Shown: one piece after another, positions 34,853-43,849 of the stretch
How positions within the stretch are numbered: position 1 is the stretch's first letter
How the letters are laid out: each line of letters opens with the position of its first letter
Origin: Gammaproteobacteria bacterium
GTDB taxonomy: Bacteria > Pseudomonadota > Gammaproteobacteria > Burkholderiales > Burkholderiaceae_D
DNA: 45,270 nt
Direction of reading: 5' to 3'
Assembly: GCA_903970185.1 (NCBI GenBank)
Contig: CAJCIC010000005.1
Span: forward strand, 1 to 45,270
Made by a program: the position numbers and the translations under genes
The notes under the pieces: generated by a model
The model's database searches: none
Told to the model about the DNA's origin: nothing
Seen by the model: the letters and a program-made list of their open reading frames with translations, nothing else

Positions 34853-34891
34853 GCGCATGGGTCGGAATTGAATCAGGTTTCTGGGGAAAAA

Positions 34892-36073
34892 ATGGACTTC
34901 GCAAAACTGCGCGCCGCGTGCCGCTTCGCCGCTTTTGCGGTACTCGCAGGATTCACGTCCCTGGCGCTGGCCGGTGGCGGCGACAGCGAGGGCGGCCCGG
35001 CTGTCAATCAGCTCAACCTGCCCCAGGGCGTAACGCCGATTTCGCGCGAAATCTATACGCTAAACAACGGCATGCTGGTCGTTTGCCTGGTGATTTTCAT
35101 CCTGGTTTTTGGCGCGATGTTCTATTCGGTCTTGCGCCATCGCAAGTCGCTCGGCCACGAAGCTGCCACGTTTCACGAAAGTACCAAGGTCGAGATCATC
35201 TGGACCATCGTCCCGTTTGTCATCGTCATTGCCATGGCCATTCCCGCGACGCAGACGGTGGTGGCGATGAAGGACACGACGAGCGCGGATCTGACCGTGA
35301 AGGTCACCGGCTACCAGTGGAAGTGGGGCTACGACTATCTTTCAGGTGAGGGTAGCGGCATCGGCTTTCTGTCCAATCTGGCCACGCCGCATTCGATGAT
35401 CGGCAGCCCCGAACTGAACGAGCCGGCGCATCCCGCGGGCGACGAATACCTGCTTGATGTCGACCATCCGCTGGTCGTGCCGGTGGACAAGAAGATCCGC
35501 CTCGTGTTTACCGCGGCTGACGTCATCCACGCCTGGGCCGTGCAGGCGCTCGGCGTGCAGCAGGCGGCGATTCCAGGCTATGTCCGCGATGCCTGGTTCA
35601 AGGCCGACACGCCTGGCGTTTATCGCGGATTTTGCGCCCAGCTTTGCGGCCGCGAGCACTCGGCCATGCCGATCGTGGTCAAGGTGCTCGCCGCTGACGC
35701 CTATAGCGGCTGGGTCAAGGATCAGCAACTGGCCATGGCGGCCAAGGCCGACGATCCCAACAAGACCTGGACCAAGGACGACCTGATGGCCCGCGGCGCG
35801 ACGGTCTACGCACAGTGCGCGGTCTGCCACCAGGCCAGCGGCAAGGGCATGCCAGGCGCGTTCCCCGCCCTCGATGGTGATGCCATCGTCAATGGCCCGA
35901 AGGACAACCACATTCTTCTCGTGCTCAAGGGAAAGAACCAGATGCCCTCGTGGAAGCAACTCTCCGACGTGGAAATTGCGGCCGTGATCACCTACGAGCG
36001 CAACAGCTGGAGCAACCATACCGGCGAGGCGATCCAGCCCAGTGAAGTCAAGGCATTGCGCAGCGCGAGCTGA
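34892..36073 (+). CDS. coxB: Cytochrome c oxidase subunit II with fused cytochrome c domain
   Basis: 393 residues from ATG 34892 (GGGGA upstream; the frame is open 24 bases more). Signal peptide ~1-27, two membrane helices (about 58-81 and 101-123), CuA cupredoxin domain with His 213, Cys 248, Cys 252, His 256 and Met 259, and a C-terminal class I cytochrome c domain with CAVCH (309-313) and axial Met 351. The fusion marks a caa3-like oxidase that carries its own heme c for electron entry. Takes electrons from cytochrome c and passes them through CuA to subunit I. Confidence 0.95.
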   Translation: MDFAKLRAACRFAAFAVLAGFTSLALAGGGDSEGGPAVNQLNLPQGVTPISREIYTLNNGMLVVCLVIFILVFGAMFYSVLRHRKSLGHEAATFHESTKVEIIWTIVPFVIVIAMAIPATQTVVAMKDTTSADLTVKVTGYQWKWGYDYLSGEGSGIGFLSNLATPHSMIGSPELNEPAHPAGDEYLLDVDHPLVVPVDKKIRLVFTAADVIHAWAVQALGVQQAAIPGYVRDAWFKADTPGVYRGFCAQLCGREHSAMPIVVKVLAADAYSGWVKDQQLAMAAKADDPNKTWTKDDLMARGATVYAQCAVCHQASGKGMPGAFPALDGDAIVNGPKDNHILLVLKGKNQMPSWKQLSDVEIAAVITYERNSWSNHTGEAIQPSEVKALRSAS

Positions 36074-36102
36074 GCGTCAGGCAAAGTACACAGGAGATTC
36101 GC

Positions 36103-37707
36103 ATGAGCACCACAATTGACCATCTGCACGGTGAGGGCGCAGCCCACGACGAGCACAGCCATGATCATCACCCGACCGGGCTCAAGCGCTGGCTGTTTGC
36201 GACCAATCACAAGGACATCGGCACGCTCTACCTGTTTTTTTCGCTGACCATGCTGATGGAAGGCGGCTTGCTTGCGCTGGCACTTCGCACCGAGCTGTTC
36301 AGTCCCGGCTTGCAGTTCGTCGATCCCGAACTCTTCAACCAGTTCACCACCATGCACGGCCTGATCATGGTGTTTGGCGCGATCATGCCGGCCTTCGTCG
36401 GTTTTGCAAACTGGCAGGTACCGCTCATGATCGGTGCGCCCGACATGGCCTTTGCGCGCATGAACAACTTCAGTTTCTGGCTCCTGCCGCCAGCGGCGAT
36501 CCTGCTCACCGCATCGTTTTTTGTGCCAGGCGGGGCCACCTCGGCGGGCTGGACGCTGTATGCGCCGCTGTCGGTGCAAATGGGTCCGGGCATGGACCTC
36601 GCCATTTTCGCCGTGCACATCATGGGCGCGTCCTCGATCATGGGCTCGATCAACATCATCGTCACCATCCTTAACATGCGCGCGCCTGGCATGACGATGA
36701 TGAAGATGCCGATGTTCGTGTGGACCTGGCTGATCACCGCCTACCTCCTCATCGCCGTCATGCCGGTGCTCGCCGGCGCGATCACGATGCTTTTGACCGA
36801 CCGGCATTTCGGCACGTCGTTTTTCAACGCCGCAGGCGGCGGTGATCCGGTGATGTACCAGCATATTTTCTGGTTCTTCGGCCATCCCGAGGTGTACATC
36901 ATGATCCTGCCGGCCTTTGGCATCATCTCGCAGGTGATCCCGGCGTTTGCCCGCAAGCCGCTGTTTGGCTATGCCTCGATGGTGTATGCGACCTCGTCGA
37001 TCGCCATCCTGTCGTTCATGGTCTGGGCACACCACATGTTCACCACCGGCATGCCGGTGACCGCGCAGCTGTTCTTCATGTACGCGACCATGCTGATTGC
37101 CGTGCCCACCGGGGTCAAGGTGTTCAACTGGATCGCGACCATGTGGCGCGGCTCGATGACGTTCGAGACGCCGATGCTGTTTGCCATCGGCTTCATCTTC
37201 GTCTTCACCATGGGCGGCTTCACCGGCCTGATCCTCGCTGTCACGCCGATCGACATCCAGGTGCACGATACCTACTACGTCGTGGCCCACTTTCACTACG
37301 TGCTGGTGGCAGGCTCCCTGTTCGCACTGTTTTCGGGCTTTTATTACTGGTCGCCGAAGTGGACGGGGCACATGTACAGCGAGGCGCGCGGCAAATTCCA
37401 TTTCTGGAATTCGCTGATCTGGTTTAACGTGACCTTCTTTCCGATGCACTTCCTGGGCCTGGCCGGCATGCCCCGGCGCTATGCGGACTATCCGCTGCAA
37501 TTTACCGACTTCAACCGCGTCGCAACGGTTGGCGCATTCCTGTTCGGTTTGACCCAGGTGTACTTCCTGTTTTTCGTCGTCTTGCCGACCATCCGGGGGG
37601 GCGCCAAGGCCGCCGCCAAGCCGTGGGAAGGCGCCGAAGGCCTCGAGTGGACGGTGCCAAGCCCTGCGCCATTTCATACCTTCGAGACACCGCCGGTGGT
37701 CGAATGA
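36103..37707 (+). CDS. ctaD: Cytochrome c oxidase subunit I
   Basis: 534 residues, about 12 membrane helices. Heme a/a3-CuB catalytic subunit: [11 protein letters not shown] (heme a His), [15 protein letters not shown] (CuB His cross-linked to Tyr; the Glu before Val is the D-channel end of type A1 oxidases), the WAHHMF double CuB His and [14 protein letters not shown] with heme a3 and heme a ligands. The N-terminus is rich in His and Asp. AGGAG ribosome binding site 7 bases upstream. Its stop overlaps the next small gene (ATGA). Confidence 0.97.
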   Translation: MSTTIDHLHGEGAAHDEHSHDHHPTGLKRWLFATNHKDIGTLYLFFSLTMLMEGGLLALALRTELFSPGLQFVDPELFNQFTTMHGLIMVFGAIMPAFVGFANWQVPLMIGAPDMAFARMNNFSFWLLPPAAILLTASFFVPGGATSAGWTLYAPLSVQMGPGMDLAIFAVHIMGASSIMGSINIIVTILNMRAPGMTMMKMPMFVWTWLITAYLLIAVMPVLAGAITMLLTDRHFGTSFFNAAGGGDPVMYQHIFWFFGHPEVYIMILPAFGIISQVIPAFARKPLFGYASMVYATSSIAILSFMVWAHHMFTTGMPVTAQLFFMYATMLIAVPTGVKVFNWIATMWRGSMTFETPMLFAIGFIFVFTMGGFTGLILAVTPIDIQVHDTYYVVAHFHYVLVAGSLFALFSGFYYWSPKWTGHMYSEARGKFHFWNSLIWFNVTFFPMHFLGLAGMPRRYADYPLQFTDFNRVATVGAFLFGLTQVYFLFFVVLPTIRGGAKAAAKPWEGAEGLEWTVPSPAPFHTFETPPVVE

Positions 37708-37838
37708 TGGTGCAACGCGCCGATCTTAGCCCGGGCGCCACGCTGCGCCGCAAGAACCTGCGCCTTGGCCTTGGCCTGGCTTGCGTTGCGCTGGCGTTTT
37801 TCGCAGCTGTCATCGTCAAGCACGCGTTTGGCCTCTAG
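37704..37838 (+). CDS. Cytochrome oxidase small assembly protein
   Basis: 44 residues: [11 protein letters not shown], then [19 protein letters not shown], one membrane helix (about 22-42) ending VKHAFGL. The basic RRKNLR before the helix matches the small one-span proteins encoded between ctaD and ctaG in betaproteobacteria, annotated as cytochrome oxidase small assembly protein. ATG 37704 overlaps the ctaD stop; ATG 37707 is also in frame. ctaG follows after one base. Confidence 0.8.
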   Translation: MMVQRADLSPGATLRRKNLRLGLGLACVALAFFAAVIVKHAFGL

Positions 37839-37839
37839 G

Positions 37840-38427
37840 ATGCCCGGCACGCCGGACGCGGCAGCACCGAAGCGGGCGCGCCAGCTTTCGATTTTGGCTG
37901 TCGTGATCGTGGCCATGTTCGCCTTTGGCTACGCCTTGATCCCGGTGTATCGCGCCATTTGTCGCGTCACCGGCATCAACAACGCCACGCCGCTTGACGA
38001 GAGTGCCGCCGCCTTCGCCAAGAGTACGCAGGTCGATCTGAGCCGATCGATCACCGTGCAGTTCGATGCCAATGCGCGCGGGCCGTGGCAATTCAAGCCG
38101 CTGCAAAACGAGGTGAGCGTGCATCCGGGCGAGTTGACGACCGTCAAGTACGACGTCACCAACCAGGAGTCGCGCGCGATGCAGGCGCAGGCCATCCCGA
38201 GCTATGCACCGCAGGCGGCGATGCCTTTTTTCAGGAAGGTCGAATGCTTTTGCTTTCAGCAGCAGACCTTAAAGGCCCATGAGACGCGCGAGTTCCCGGT
38301 GGTGTTCGTGATCGATCCGAAGATTCCGAAGGATGTCGCGACGATCACGCTGAGCTACACCTTTTTCGAGGTCCCAGGTGCTGCAGCGCTCAACAGTGCG
38401 CCCGCCGTCGTTAACGCCCATGGATGA
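37840..38427 (+). CDS. ctaG: Cytochrome c oxidase assembly protein CtaG (Cox11)
   Basis: 195 residues from ATG 37840. One N-terminal membrane helix (about 14-36), then an immunoglobulin-like periplasmic domain. Inserts CuB into subunit I; the Cu(I)-binding CFCF pair (VECFCFQQQ) and an earlier Cys in YRAICRVTGINN are conserved. The start lies one base after the small assembly gene stop. Confidence 0.95.
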   Translation: MPGTPDAAAPKRARQLSILAVVIVAMFAFGYALIPVYRAICRVTGINNATPLDESAAAFAKSTQVDLSRSITVQFDANARGPWQFKPLQNEVSVHPGELTTVKYDVTNQESRAMQAQAIPSYAPQAAMPFFRKVECFCFQQQTLKAHETREFPVVFVIDPKIPKDVATITLSYTFFEVPGAAALNSAPAVVNAHG

Positions 38428-38632
38428 AAAGCCGCAAGGCGGATCTGTGATTGGCGGCTTTGTCGCGGCGATGAGTACCGTCTTCTGGTCGTTTTTCGGC
38501 GTCAGAAAGCGCAGCGACCACGACCGTGATGCGGTCAGGCTCAAGCCGTACCACTTCATCCTCGCCGGCATTTTCGGGGCTGCAATTTTCATCGGCTTGC
38601 TGCTTTTAATCGTTCACGCTGTCGTAAAATAG
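38420..38632 (+). CDS. DUF2970 domain-containing protein
   Basis: 70 residues. AMSTVFWSFFGVRKRSDHDRD then LKPYHFILAGIFGAAIFIG and a single membrane helix: the DUF2970 pattern. Family members sit between ctaG and ctaE in betaproteobacterial cox operons; a role in oxidase assembly is presumed. Overlaps the end of ctaG by 8 bases. Confidence 0.88.
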   Translation: MDEKPQGGSVIGGFVAAMSTVFWSFFGVRKRSDHDRDAVRLKPYHFILAGIFGAAIFIGLLLLIVHAVVK

Positions 38633-38653
38633 CCGGCACGAGCCATGTGCCGG
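38633..38653 (+). other. Intra-operon hairpin after DUF2970
   Basis: CCGGCAC (38633-38639) pairs perfectly with GTGCCGG (38647-38653) around a 7-base loop, immediately after the DUF2970 stop. No T-run follows, so it is more likely an mRNA processing or stabilising element before ctaE than a terminator. Confidence 0.4.
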
Positions 38654-38689
38654 GCCGTTTGACGCAAAGGCCGTATTCCGGAGAGTTCA

Positions 38690-39550
38690 ATGAGTGCTAA
38701 GACCGAAGCCGCGCCCTACTATTTCGTGCCGCCGCCATCGCGCTGGCCGGTGCTCGCGGGCGCATCGCTTCTTGCCACCATGTTCGGTGCTGCAGCCTGG
38801 GTCAATGACGTGCCCTTTGCCCCGATCCTCAACCTTGGCGGCATCTTGTCGCTTCTCATCGTGCTTTATTTCTGGTTTGGCGATGCCATCGCCGAATCCG
38901 AGGGCGGCAGCTACAACCGGCGCATCGACAGCTCATTTCGCTGGAGCATGAGCTGGTTCATCTTTTCGGAGGTGATGTTCTTCTCGGCGTTTTTTGGCGC
39001 CCTGTTTTACGCACGCAGCATCAGCATGCCGTGGCTTGCCGATCTCGACCATCACTATCTCTGGCCGGATTTCGCTGGCCACTGGCCCAATCTCGGGCCG
39101 GCCGGCACGATCGAGCCGTTCACGAAAATGTCGCCGCTGCCGATCCCGACGATCAATACCGCCCTGTTGCTCTCCTCGGGCGTGACGATCACGATTGCGC
39201 ATCATGCCTTGCGCGCCGGACATCGCACCATGACCATGCTCTGGCTGTTGGCGACGATCGTGCTTGGCGCCATGTTTCTTGGCTTTCAGATCTTCGAATA
39301 CCACCACGCCTATACCGAACTCAACTTGCGCCTGACCTCGGGCATCTACGGCTCGACCTTCTTTCTTTTGACCGGCTTTCACGGCTTTCACGTGACCCTG
39401 GGCGCGCTCATGCTGACGATCATCCTGATCCGGCTCAAGCGCGGCCATTTCACGCCCGAGCACCATTTCGGATTCGAAGGCGCAGCGTGGTACTGGCACT
39501 TCGTTGACGTCGTGTGGCTCGGACTGTACGTGGTGGTGTACTGGATGTAG
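38690..39550 (+). CDS. ctaE: Cytochrome c oxidase subunit III
   Basis: 286 residues with seven predicted membrane helices. YYFVPPPSRWPVLAG at the start, RWSMSWFIFSEVMFFSAFFGALFY (span), HHAYTELNLRLTSGIYGSTFF and TGFHGFHVTLGALML are subunit III signatures; the C-terminus VDVVWLGLYVVVYWM is standard. Stabilises proton pumping by subunit I. CGGAGAG ribosome binding site. Last plus-strand gene before a bidirectional terminator. Confidence 0.96.
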   Translation: MSAKTEAAPYYFVPPPSRWPVLAGASLLATMFGAAAWVNDVPFAPILNLGGILSLLIVLYFWFGDAIAESEGGSYNRRIDSSFRWSMSWFIFSEVMFFSAFFGALFYARSISMPWLADLDHHYLWPDFAGHWPNLGPAGTIEPFTKMSPLPIPTINTALLLSSGVTITIAHHALRAGHRTMTMLWLLATIVLGAMFLGFQIFEYHHAYTELNLRLTSGIYGSTFFLLTGFHGFHVTLGALMLTIILIRLKRGHFTPEHHFGFEGAAWYWHFVDVVWLGLYVVVYWM

Positions 39551-39579
39551 GGCGTCGAGCGCGGGTTGCCGGCCCCCAA

Positions 39580-39601
39580 AACGCCGCCGCAAGGCGGCGT
39601 T
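39580..39601. terminator. Bidirectional terminator-like hairpin between ctaE and the DUF2909 gene
   Basis: AACGCCGCC (39580-39588) and GGCGGCGTT (39593-39601) form a perfect 9-base stem with a GCAA tetraloop between two convergent genes. On the minus strand it is followed by TTTT; on the plus strand a weak CTTT lies a few bases on. It could end both transcripts. Confidence 0.75.
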
Positions 39602-39617
39602 CGCCTTTGGCCGGCCG

Positions 39618-39818
39618 CTAGTCGATGCCGGTCGGATGGATCCAGCCGAAGTGGTAGGACACGAGAATCATCACGAAAAGCGCAATCGACAGTCCGACCC
39701 GGATCGACAGGGCGTTCACCGCACGGTTGCTGGTGCCGCGGTCTTTCATCACGAAATACAGCGCGAAGGCCAGGCTGCCTAAGATCAATGCGAACGCGAT
39801 GGCGACGATGTAGTACAT
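39618..39818 (-). CDS. Twin-transmembrane protein, DUF2909 family
   Basis: 66 residues, two membrane helices: about 3-22 (YYIVAIAFALILGSLAFALY) and about 43-60, with the loop MKDRGTSNRAVNALSIRVGLS, the family pattern of DUF2909 (the loop is a span). Found in cox clusters of betaproteobacteria; function unknown. Its ATG and that of the SURF1 gene share the palindrome CATG (39816-39819), so the two genes start back to back. Confidence 0.88.
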   Translation of the reverse strand: MYYIVAIAFALILGSLAFALYFVMKDRGTSNRAVNALSIRVGLSIALFVMILVSYHFGWIHPTGID

Positions 39819-40560
39819 GAATAATTATCTCACGCTCGGTCCCTGGCGCATGTCGCTGCGGGTGCTCCTGCTGGCATTGATTGCGATTGCGATTGCGGTC
39901 TCCTTAGGGCGCTGGCAGACGCGGCGTGCCGACAGCAAGATCGCCCTTCAGGAACGTCTGCTCGACGCCGAACAGGGCGTGGCACTGCCCATCGATCGTG
40001 CCCAACCCGACGTCGATGCCCTGATTTGGCATCGCGTGGCGATGTCTGGGACCTGGCTTGCCCAGGATGTCGTCTACCTCGATAACCGGCCCGAAGGCGA
40101 TCGCGTGGGCTTCTACGTGCTGATGCCGCTTCGCCTTGCCTCGGGCGCGATCGTGCTGGTCAATCGCGGCTGGCTGCCGCGCGATGCGCGTGACCGCACC
40201 CTGATTGCCCCTTTCGAGACGCCCCCTGGGGAGGTCGATGTTGCCGGCATTGCCATGCCCGATGAGCCCCGCTTTCTCGATCTGGGCAGCGCCAAGCCCA
40301 GGCTTGGAGAGCTCTGGGAGAATTTCAGCTACGATAAGTTCGAAGCGGCAAGCGGGCTCGTGCCCTTGCGCCTTATCGTGCGCGAGGACAATGCGACGCT
40401 TGACGGCCTGTCGCGGGCATGGCCCGATCGCGGCGCCATCCTGCAGGGACAGATCGATCGGCATCATGGCTATGAATTCCAGTGGTATGCGATGGCGCTT
40501 GCGATCGTTGGCCTTGTCATCTACTGGGGCTTCAGGCGCAAGCCTTCGCCCCATGGCTGA
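39817..40560 (+). CDS. SURF1 family cytochrome oxidase assembly protein
   Basis: 247 residues. Membrane helices at about 13-30 and 222-240 flank a periplasmic domain, the SURF1 topology. LGRWQTRRADSKIALQERL, WLAQDVVYLDNRP, GFYVLMPLRLASGAIVLVNRG (span), and the C-terminal GYEFQWYAMALAIVGLVIYWGF are diagnostic. Helps insert heme a into subunit I. The start ATG 39817 lacks a clear ribosome binding site; ATG 39850 (MSLRVLLLA) is an alternative that would also free the promoter space of the divergent gene. Overlaps the next gene by 8 bases. Confidence 0.92.
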   Translation: MNNYLTLGPWRMSLRVLLLALIAIAIAVSLGRWQTRRADSKIALQERLLDAEQGVALPIDRAQPDVDALIWHRVAMSGTWLAQDVVYLDNRPEGDRVGFYVLMPLRLASGAIVLVNRGWLPRDARDRTLIAPFETPPGEVDVAGIAMPDEPRFLDLGSAKPRLGELWENFSYDKFEAASGLVPLRLIVREDNATLDGLSRAWPDRGAILQGQIDRHHGYEFQWYAMALAIVGLVIYWGFRRKPSPHG

Positions 40561-41152
40561 AACCGTGGCGGTGAGCGAAGTGACGCGCAAGCGGCAGGGC
40601 CGGCGCGTGCTCGTCTTCTTCTTTGCGATTTGCGCGGCGCCGATCATCGCCTCCTATCTCAGCTACTACGTCATCAAGCCCAGCGCGCGCACCAACTACG
40701 GCACGCTCATCGAGCCGCAACGGCCGGTGCCGCTACTGCAGCTGCAAACCCTCGATGGCAAGCCCTTCGATCTTTCCAGCCTGTCGGGCAAATGGGTGAT
40801 GTTAAGCGCCGATGGCGGCAAGTGCGGCGTGCCGTGCGCGACCAAACTCTACGAAATGCGCCAGTTGCGCCTCATCACCGGCAAGGACCAGGAGCGCATC
40901 GAGCGCGTCTGGTTCATCACCGACAATGCCCCCGTGGATCAGGCCGTGCTGCTCGCCTATCCGGGAACGCTGATGGTGCGTGCAGACGCGGCTGCCCTTG
41001 CCGCATGGCTGCCGGCGCAAGATGCGATTGCCGACCACCTCTACCTGGTCGATCCGCACCAGCACCTGATGATGCAGTTTCCACGCGATCCGGATCCGTA
41101 CCAGGTCAAGCGCGATCTGACGCACCTTCTTGCTGCATCCGAGATCGGCTAG
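40553..41152 (+). CDS. SCO-like membrane-anchored thioredoxin-fold protein
   Basis: 199 residues. Basic start (TRKRQGRR), one membrane anchor (about 18-40), then a thioredoxin-like domain: LLQLQTLDGKPFDLSSLSGKWVML, like SCO proteins (span), a CGVPC pair (Cys 91, Cys 95) and DHLYLVDP with His 162 at the position of the copper His of SCO. The residues fit a divergent SCO with C-x3-C copper or disulfide chemistry. Encoded in betaproteobacterial cox clusters between SURF1 and ctaA and usually left as hypothetical. It probably assists CuA assembly or reduces its cysteines. Confidence 0.85.
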   Translation: MAETVAVSEVTRKRQGRRVLVFFFAICAAPIIASYLSYYVIKPSARTNYGTLIEPQRPVPLLQLQTLDGKPFDLSSLSGKWVMLSADGGKCGVPCATKLYEMRQLRLITGKDQERIERVWFITDNAPVDQAVLLAYPGTLMVRADAAALAAWLPAQDAIADHLYLVDPHQHLMMQFPRDPDPYQVKRDLTHLLAASEIG

Positions 41153-41157
41153 CCGCG

Positions 41158-42288
41158 ATGCGACCAAGCGACGTATTTGCGCTGGTCTTGCAAGGCGTGC
41201 TTGTCGCCAGCGTGCCGCTGGCGCTCGTCTGGGCCTTGCGCGGCCAGGAGCGCTTGCGCCGGCTGGCCTGGGTGAGCGCATTCGTGACCTTTGATCTGGT
41301 GGTCTTTGGCGCCTTCACGCGCCTGACCGACTCGGGGCTTGGCTGTCCTGACTGGCCGGGCTGCTTTGCGCGTGCCAACCCCGCGCTCGCACAAGGTGAC
41401 ATTGCCATGGCCCAGGCGCTGCTCCCGGGCGGGCCGGTCGATATGCAAAAGGCCTGGATCGAGATGATCCACCGCACTCTGGCGGGCGCCGTCGGCGTCT
41501 TGATCGTGGTGCTGGTGGTCATGACCTGGCGCTCGCGTTCGCGCCATCGACAGGCGTTTGCCCTGGCCCTGCTGGCGCTGGTGCTGGTCATCGTGCAGGC
41601 AGGCTTCGGTGCGTACACCGTGACGCTAAAGCTTGAGCCTGTGATCGTCACCGCCCACCTGCTTTTGGGACTGTCACTGCTTAGTTGCCTTAGCTGGCTT
41701 GCCGTGAGCATCGACAGCGCCTGGGTCGTGGATGGCAAACGCCATGCAGGCCGCGCCAGCAGCGTGGCACCTCTCGCGGCGCTCGGCCTCGTGGTGCTTG
41801 CCATCCAGATCGCACTCGGTGGCTGGGTCAGCACCAACTACGCCGTGCTTGCCTGTGACGGTTATCCGCGCTGCGAGGGACGGCTCGTGCCGCCGATGGA
41901 TTTTGCCGACGGCTTTGCCCTCTTTCGCGCGCTCGGGCACACCTCCAATGGTGACTTCCTGCCGCAGGCGGCACTCGCCGCAATTCACTGGACGCACCGC
42001 AACTCGGCGCTGGTCCTGACGCTGGTGCTCGTCGCGCTCGCGCTGGCGCTTTGGCGAAGGACGGGGCTTCACCGTGAAGCGAGAAATCTTGTTCTCCTTC
42101 TGGCCTTGCAATGGGCCACCGGTCTGGCCAACGTGCTTCTTGGCTGGCCGCTCATCGCGGCGGTCGTGCACAGCGCGGGCGCCGCCGCCATGCTGGTTTT
42201 GCTCGTGCTGATAAACTACCGGCTCAGGTCTGATCCAGACCGCGCGCCGCCTCAATTCATGGGTGCGCCGGCGACTCTCTCGCAGTAG
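41158..42288 (+). CDS. ctaA: Heme A synthase (COX15/CtaA)
   Basis: 376 residues, eight membrane helices in two repeats. Oxidises the heme O methyl group to make heme [22 protein letters not shown] (a span) carries the paired cysteines of the first outer loop; EMIHRTLAG and HWTHRNSA hold heme-ligand histidines; a second Cys pair lies in [14 protein letters not shown] 41158 is 5 bases after the previous stop. Followed by ctaB with a 4-base gap. Confidence 0.95.
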   Translation: MRPSDVFALVLQGVLVASVPLALVWALRGQERLRRLAWVSAFVTFDLVVFGAFTRLTDSGLGCPDWPGCFARANPALAQGDIAMAQALLPGGPVDMQKAWIEMIHRTLAGAVGVLIVVLVVMTWRSRSRHRQAFALALLALVLVIVQAGFGAYTVTLKLEPVIVTAHLLLGLSLLSCLSWLAVSIDSAWVVDGKRHAGRASSVAPLAALGLVVLAIQIALGGWVSTNYAVLACDGYPRCEGRLVPPMDFADGFALFRALGHTSNGDFLPQAALAAIHWTHRNSALVLTLVLVALALALWRRTGLHREARNLVLLLALQWATGLANVLLGWPLIAAVVHSAGAAAMLVLLVLINYRLRSDPDRAPPQFMGAPATLSQ

Positions 42289-42292
42289 GTCA

Positions 42293-43183
42293 ATGCAGCA
42301 TATCCGCCTCCCGACGCTGCCGCAAAAGGCAGCCCAGTTCTACGCGCTGACCAAGCCACGCGTGACCCAGCTCGCGGTTTTTTGTGCGGTTATCGGCATG
42401 TTCCTCGCGAGCCCGGCGCTGCCTTCGTTCCCGACCGTGCTCGCAGCGACCTTTGGCATCTGGCTGCTCGCCGGCGCAGCCTTTGCCATCAACTGCCTGG
42501 TCGAGCGCGAAATCGACGCGCGCATGGCGCGCACGGCAAGGCGGCCTATGCCCCTGGGTGAGCTTCGGGTCGAGGAAGCGCTGACCTTTGCCAGCATCAT
42601 TGGCGCTGCCGGCATGGCGCTCCTGTATCGCGAGGTCAACGCGCTCACGATGTGGCTGACTTTTGGCACTTTCGTGGGTTATGCCATCGTCTATACCATC
42701 CTGCTCAAGCCTGCGACCTCGCAGAACATCGTCATCGGCGGTGCGGCAGGTGCCATGCCCCCCGCCTTGGGCTGGGCTGCCGTGGCCAATCACGTGCCCG
42801 CCGAAGCCTGGCTTTTGGTACTGATCATTTTCCTTTGGACGCCACCGCATTTCTGGGCGCTGGCCCTTTATCGCACGGACGATTTCAGGCGTTCGGGGTT
42901 GCCCATGCTGCCCATCACGCACGGCCCGGTGCATACCCGTTTGCAGGTCTTCCTGTACACGATTGCGCTCATCGCAGCGACGCTCATGCCTTACGCCATC
43001 CGCATGAGCGGCCTGATCTACCTGGCCGCAGCGGTGGTGCTGGGCGGCGTCTACCTGATGTATTCCTATCGCGTGTGGCGCAGCTACACCGATGTTGTCG
43101 CGCGCGCGGCGTTCCGCTTTTCGATTGTCTACCTCGCGCTGCTTTTTGCGGCCCTGCTCCTTGATCATTACCTGCGCTATTGA
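42293..43183 (+). CDS. ctaB: Protoheme IX farnesyltransferase (heme O synthase)
   Basis: 296 residues, UbiA-type prenyltransferase with about nine helices. [21 protein letters not shown] is the Mg-binding N/DxxxD motif (span, 20 residues at most shown as pieces), [16 protein letters not shown] opens helix 1, and [17 protein letters not shown] is the second motif. Attaches farnesyl diphosphate to heme B to give heme O for CtaA. The start ATG 42293 has only a weak ribosome binding site (AGGT). Confidence 0.95.
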   Translation: MQHIRLPTLPQKAAQFYALTKPRVTQLAVFCAVIGMFLASPALPSFPTVLAATFGIWLLAGAAFAINCLVEREIDARMARTARRPMPLGELRVEEALTFASIIGAAGMALLYREVNALTMWLTFGTFVGYAIVYTILLKPATSQNIVIGGAAGAMPPALGWAAVANHVPAEAWLLVLIIFLWTPPHFWALALYRTDDFRRSGLPMLPITHGPVHTRLQVFLYTIALIAATLMPYAIRMSGLIYLAAAVVLGGVYLMYSYRVWRSYTDVVARAAFRFSIVYLALLFAALLLDHYLRY

Positions 43184-43190
43184 GCACGAC

Positions 43191-43832
43191 CTGACGATCG
43201 CGGCCCAAAACGATCGTCCCCAGCCCAAAGGCTCGCGATGGCTCTATGCGCTGCTCTTGGCACTCGTCGCGCTGGCGCTTTCCGCCTGCACCAAACCGCC
43301 TGAGCGCGAGCCGTTCAAAGCCATCGACATCACCGGGGCGAACTACGCGCGCGACTTTTCCCTGACCGACGAGAACGGCCAGCACCGTACGCTCGCGGAC
43401 TTCCGCGGCAAGGTGGTTCTGATGTTTTTCGGCTACACGCAGTGTCCGGACGTGTGCCCAACCACGATGGCCGACTTTGCGAGCGTGATCAAGCGGCTCG
43501 GACCCGACGGCAAAGAGGTGCAGGTGCTCTTCGTGACCATCGATCCGGCGCGCGATACCGCTGACGTGCTCAAGCACTATGTGGCCAACTTTGCGCCGGA
43601 TTTTCTGGGACTGTACGGAACCGACGCGCAGACTGCTGCAGTCGCGAAGGAATTCAAGGTGTTCTATCAGAAGGTCGACGGTCCGACCGAGAACAGCTAT
43701 TCGATGGACCACACCGCGGCCACCTATGCCTTCGATGCGGCAGGGCATGTGCGCCTCTACATTGCGCCAAACGCAACGCCCGATGACGTCGCCCATGACG
43801 TCAAGCTGCTGCTCGCGCCGGCGGCAGCCTGA
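43191..43832 (+). CDS. SCO1/SenC family copper chaperone lipoprotein
   Basis: 213 residues if started at CTG 43191. Basic n-region, hydrophobic core and a lipobox-like ALSAC (Cys 33), then a thioredoxin-like SCO domain: DFSLTDENGQHRTLADFRGK, GYTQCPDVCPTTM with copper-binding Cys 85 and Cys 89, FVTIDPARDT, and the third ligand in SMDHTAATYAF. Delivers Cu to CuA of CoxB. No ATG, GTG or TTG is in frame between the ctaB stop and the signal core; candidates are CTG 43191, ATT 43179 and a late TTG 43257 that would remove the basic n-region. The start is therefore uncertain. Confidence 0.92.
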   Translation: MTIAAQNDRPQPKGSRWLYALLLALVALALSACTKPPEREPFKAIDITGANYARDFSLTDENGQHRTLADFRGKVVLMFFGYTQCPDVCPTTMADFASVIKRLGPDGKEVQVLFVTIDPARDTADVLKHYVANFAPDFLGLYGTDAQTAAVAKEFKVFYQKVDGPTENSYSMDHTAATYAFDAAGHVRLYIAPNATPDDVAHDVKLLLAPAAA

Positions 43833-43849
43833 GCCGCCGCCGGTCCTGA

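Noticed and set aside
35992-37677. A 561-codon minus-strand open frame opposite ctaD
   Set aside because: Charged low-complexity translation (His/Asp/Glu/Arg) antisense to cytochrome oxidase subunit I; a codon-usage shadow.
43818-43843. GC-rich inverted repeat between SCO and rpoH as a terminator
   Set aside because: 8-base stem CCGGCGGC/GCCGCCGG with a 10-base loop, but no T-run on either side and part of it lies in the SCO coding region; recorded only in the rpoH entry.
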